A stretch of 64,000 nucleotides of DNA, taken from assembly GCA_963971535.1 (NCBI GenBank), contig OZ020592.1, positions 123,560,563 to 123,624,562 on the forward strand, written 5' to 3'. Made by a program: the position numbers and the translations under genes. The first letter of the stretch is position 1. Each line of letters starts with the position of its first letter. Shown piece by piece: positions 62,061 through 64,000 of this stretch. The notes below the pieces were generated by a model, which saw only the letters and a list, made by a program, of their open reading frames with translations, made no database searches and had not been told where the DNA came from. Source of the stretch: Notolepis coatsorum (Eukaryota > Chordata > Actinopteri > Aulopiformes > Paralepididae).

Positions 62061-63128
62061 GGGAGCAAATAGCTCTTTTCTTCATGTCCCTTGCCCCATA
62101 CAAAAAAAATAGCCACTCTAAAAACACTCCTCATTAGAAATAAAGAGTAAACCACCCATGTAAACAAAGTAAACAAAACAAACAAAACTATACTGAGTCC
62201 ACTCCATCATCTTCCTTTCTGAGGTCCCGCTGTACCTTCTGTACAATTTTCCTCAACCTGTATATTTCTTTGTCAGAAAAACGTCCATCTCCTTTACACT
62301 TCATATTTCTCCTAGCTGACACAATGAAATTCCCCCTATCTGGAAAGAACTGTGCTACCTCTACCCCCTTCCTGTTTTTTGTTGACCGTAAAAAACATTT
62401 TCATTGCCTCCATTGAATAGGAAGATGTAGCGTCTGTATCTGCAGATGCATCACTCCCCCATTCATAATCATCGTCAGAGCTTTCCGCCGACCCTGTACC
62501 CTCCTGTGTACTCTGTGTACTACTGATTACTTCTTTCACATCCGCCTTCTTAGCTTGAGAGCTTGGCAACCTGTCTACTTCTGACTTTCTTTTCTGCCGA
62601 ACGACCTTGAGCTTGTTCTCCTCCTCCTCCATGTCAACATCCACTACCACTCCTTCCTCCACTCCGACCCCACCACCTGTGTCCTTTGACACTGTTCCAT
62701 CTACCGGTCCACTTTCCTCCTGATTAATTATAGTGTCCTTGCTGACACCAGCCCCTCCACCCTGTCCCTGCAGATCAACTCCATTTCCACCATCCACCCC
62801 ATTTTCACTTCTATCCTCTTTATTCTCTTCAACCACAACCCCCCCCCCCCCCCCTCCTCATTTTCATCCCCACCAACTTTTCCTTGTACTGCGTCTCCTG
62901 CCTTGCCTGTGCCTTCCTCGTTTTTATCACTCTTATCTGATCCAATAGCCTTTTCAGAAGCCTCTCCCCCTCCCCTCTTCCCCTGTTCTCCACCACCCTC
63001 GACAACTCGATTCAAACCCCATGCTGTTTTTCCTTTCTTTGTTGCGTTCTTCCCAGCATGTTCCCCCGTGCTAGGCCCCTCTCCTGGGCAAGCCTTTCTC
63101 AAATGCCCCTCTTTACCACAATCAAACT
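62060..63128 (-). pseudogene. L1/Tx1-type LINE ORF1 C-terminus and ORF2 start
   Basis: The minus strand begins with half of a zinc knuckle (DCGKEGHLRKACPGEG), then a long Gly/Glu/Lys-rich region. A G/C run at 62839-62853 shifts the frame to 62836-62336. The end of ORF1 has acidic Ser-rich sequence, FFPDRGNF and IYRLRKIVQKVQRDL, as in fish L1/Tx1 ORF1. After a short T-rich gap, GARDMKKRA marks the ORF2 endonuclease start. LINE sequence stops near 62060 and alpha-mannosidase sequence begins. Confidence 0.65.
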
Positions 63129-63189
63129 ATAAACAAGGTGGCCTGTTGGGACGTTAGATCCTAATGTGAAAAACTGTGATTTTATATGT

Positions 63190-63283
63190 CTGCACTTTAT
63201 GTGCTCATTTTATGCCTGTCTTTTTTCTGTTGTGACGCACTTTGAGCTGCAGTTTCTGTATGAAAGGTGCTATACAAATAAAG

Positions 63284-63315
<32 letters not shown>
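63190..63315 (+). mobile_element. Retroposon 3' end with (TTA)n tail
   Basis: CACTTTGAGCTGCAGTTTCT, then GGTGCTATACAAATAAAGTT and a TTATTATTA run at 63280-63315. This is a common end of fish LINE/SINE copies. 5'-truncated. Confidence 0.65.
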
Positions 63316-63834
63316 AGTAGCTATTTACACCTGGGTGAGTCACAGCTAGTACATGAGCACTCAGGCGCAGAACACAGAGACAGACAGGCAGGGGGTAAAG
63401 GCCACTGGTGGGTGTGTTTAACAATGAAGGGCTGGGGGATGATTGAGGCAAAAGTAATATATTTACGTATTGTATCAAAAAATGTAAGTATTACAAAAAG
63501 TACATATATTACATATTCAAAGAATATTTTTCAGAAAACGTTAAAGTTCCCCTGCTGGGGATCGAAGCCAGGGTCAATATATTACTAAATATATAATGTA
63601 CATTATGTACCAGGGTTTTCCTGTGGTCGATGAGTACTTTATTACGTTGTCTGTGTAGGAGAGTGGGTGTACAGTAAATAGCTGAATAGCTGCTGTGTGA
63701 CGACTCACTCCTGGTGCAAATACACACTCTACTGTCTGTAGGCATTATCATAGGGAGCGCTGTTTGTGATCTAAGATTAGTAAACTGATGTCAGCCGGCC
63801 AATGTCTGTCACACAGAACAATATTTCTCCCCAT
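63316..63834. other. No gene recognised
   Basis: Mixed sequence. Short ORFs on both strands have no recognisable motifs. Confidence 0.4.
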
Positions 63835-63916
63835 CTCTCTCTCTCTCTCCCTATTCAGCGCTATCTCTCTCTCTCTCTCTCTCTCTCTATTCAGTGCTAT
63901 CTCTCTCTCTATTCAG

Positions 63917-63948
<32 letters not shown>

Positions 63949-64000
63949 ATTCAGTGCTATCTCTCTCTCTCTCTCTTTATCTCTCTCTATTCAGCGCTAT
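63835..64000. repeat. (CT)n microsatellite with ATTCAGYGCTAT spacers
   Basis: CT runs are separated by ATTCAGCGCTAT or ATTCAGTGCTAT, at least five times, running off the window. Confidence 0.93.

Overview
This is repeat-rich vertebrate DNA, almost certainly from a teleost fish. The species cannot be told. The evidence is the mix of elements: several BEL/Pao LTR retrotransposons, a DIRS-like element with a Gag ORF, L2 and L1/Tx1-type LINEs, a tRNA-headed SINE, many hAT and piggyBac-type non-autonomous elements and long microsatellites, with only traces of host genes. No bacterial features, rRNA, tRNA gene or CRISPR array are seen.

Region by region. 1-850: palindromic repeats and a dead L1/Tx1-type LINE. 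849-18812: a minus-strand LINE split by a full-length BEL element (BEL-1, 1463-18338, 5-bp target duplication AACAT). BEL-1 carries a hAT element in its 5' LTR (1675-3350) and a second BEL (BEL-3, 8576-15384), which itself carries another hAT (9884-10616). 18813-25700: an older hAT-like repeat split by a third BEL (BEL-2, minus strand, 18904-25598, target duplication ATTAG), which carries a LINE (23430-24981). 25870-26681: a solo LTR with target duplication CGGAT. 27924-35850: an autonomous-type hAT with a transposase exon, split by a DIRS-like element (29074-34313) that keeps a 458-codon Gag but no visible reverse transcriptase. 32881-39971: a segmental duplication whose copies are separated by a 391-bp inverted piece. 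39925-42760: minisatellites, a 200-bp assembly gap and a SINE with a large internal expansion. 43430-51005: an L2 LINE holding a fourth BEL-like element (BEL-4), whose pol is largely replaced by a coiled-coil sequence of unknown origin. 51000-57240: LINE 3' ends, a 14-unit 50-bp minisatellite, two SINEs and a Gypsy-type LTR fragment.

Host-gene traces are at the right end. A last coding exon (60393-60552, minus) looks like the C-terminus of a PI-PLC X-domain protein of the PLCXD group, and 57245-60392 may be its 3' UTR. Upstream of it, probably in its intron, lies an intronless, broken C-terminal copy of alpha-mannosidase II (60880-62060, minus). This is joined directly to an L1/Tx1-type LINE ORF1/ORF2 start (62060-63128, minus).

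The window is best read as stacked transposon insertions. Target-site duplications, one exact empty site and LTR divergence agree on the order. I see no clearly new molecular system. The strongest leads are the coiled-coil capture in BEL-4, the LINE/mannosidase chimera, the Gag-only DIRS-like element, and the duplication with its inverted segment.
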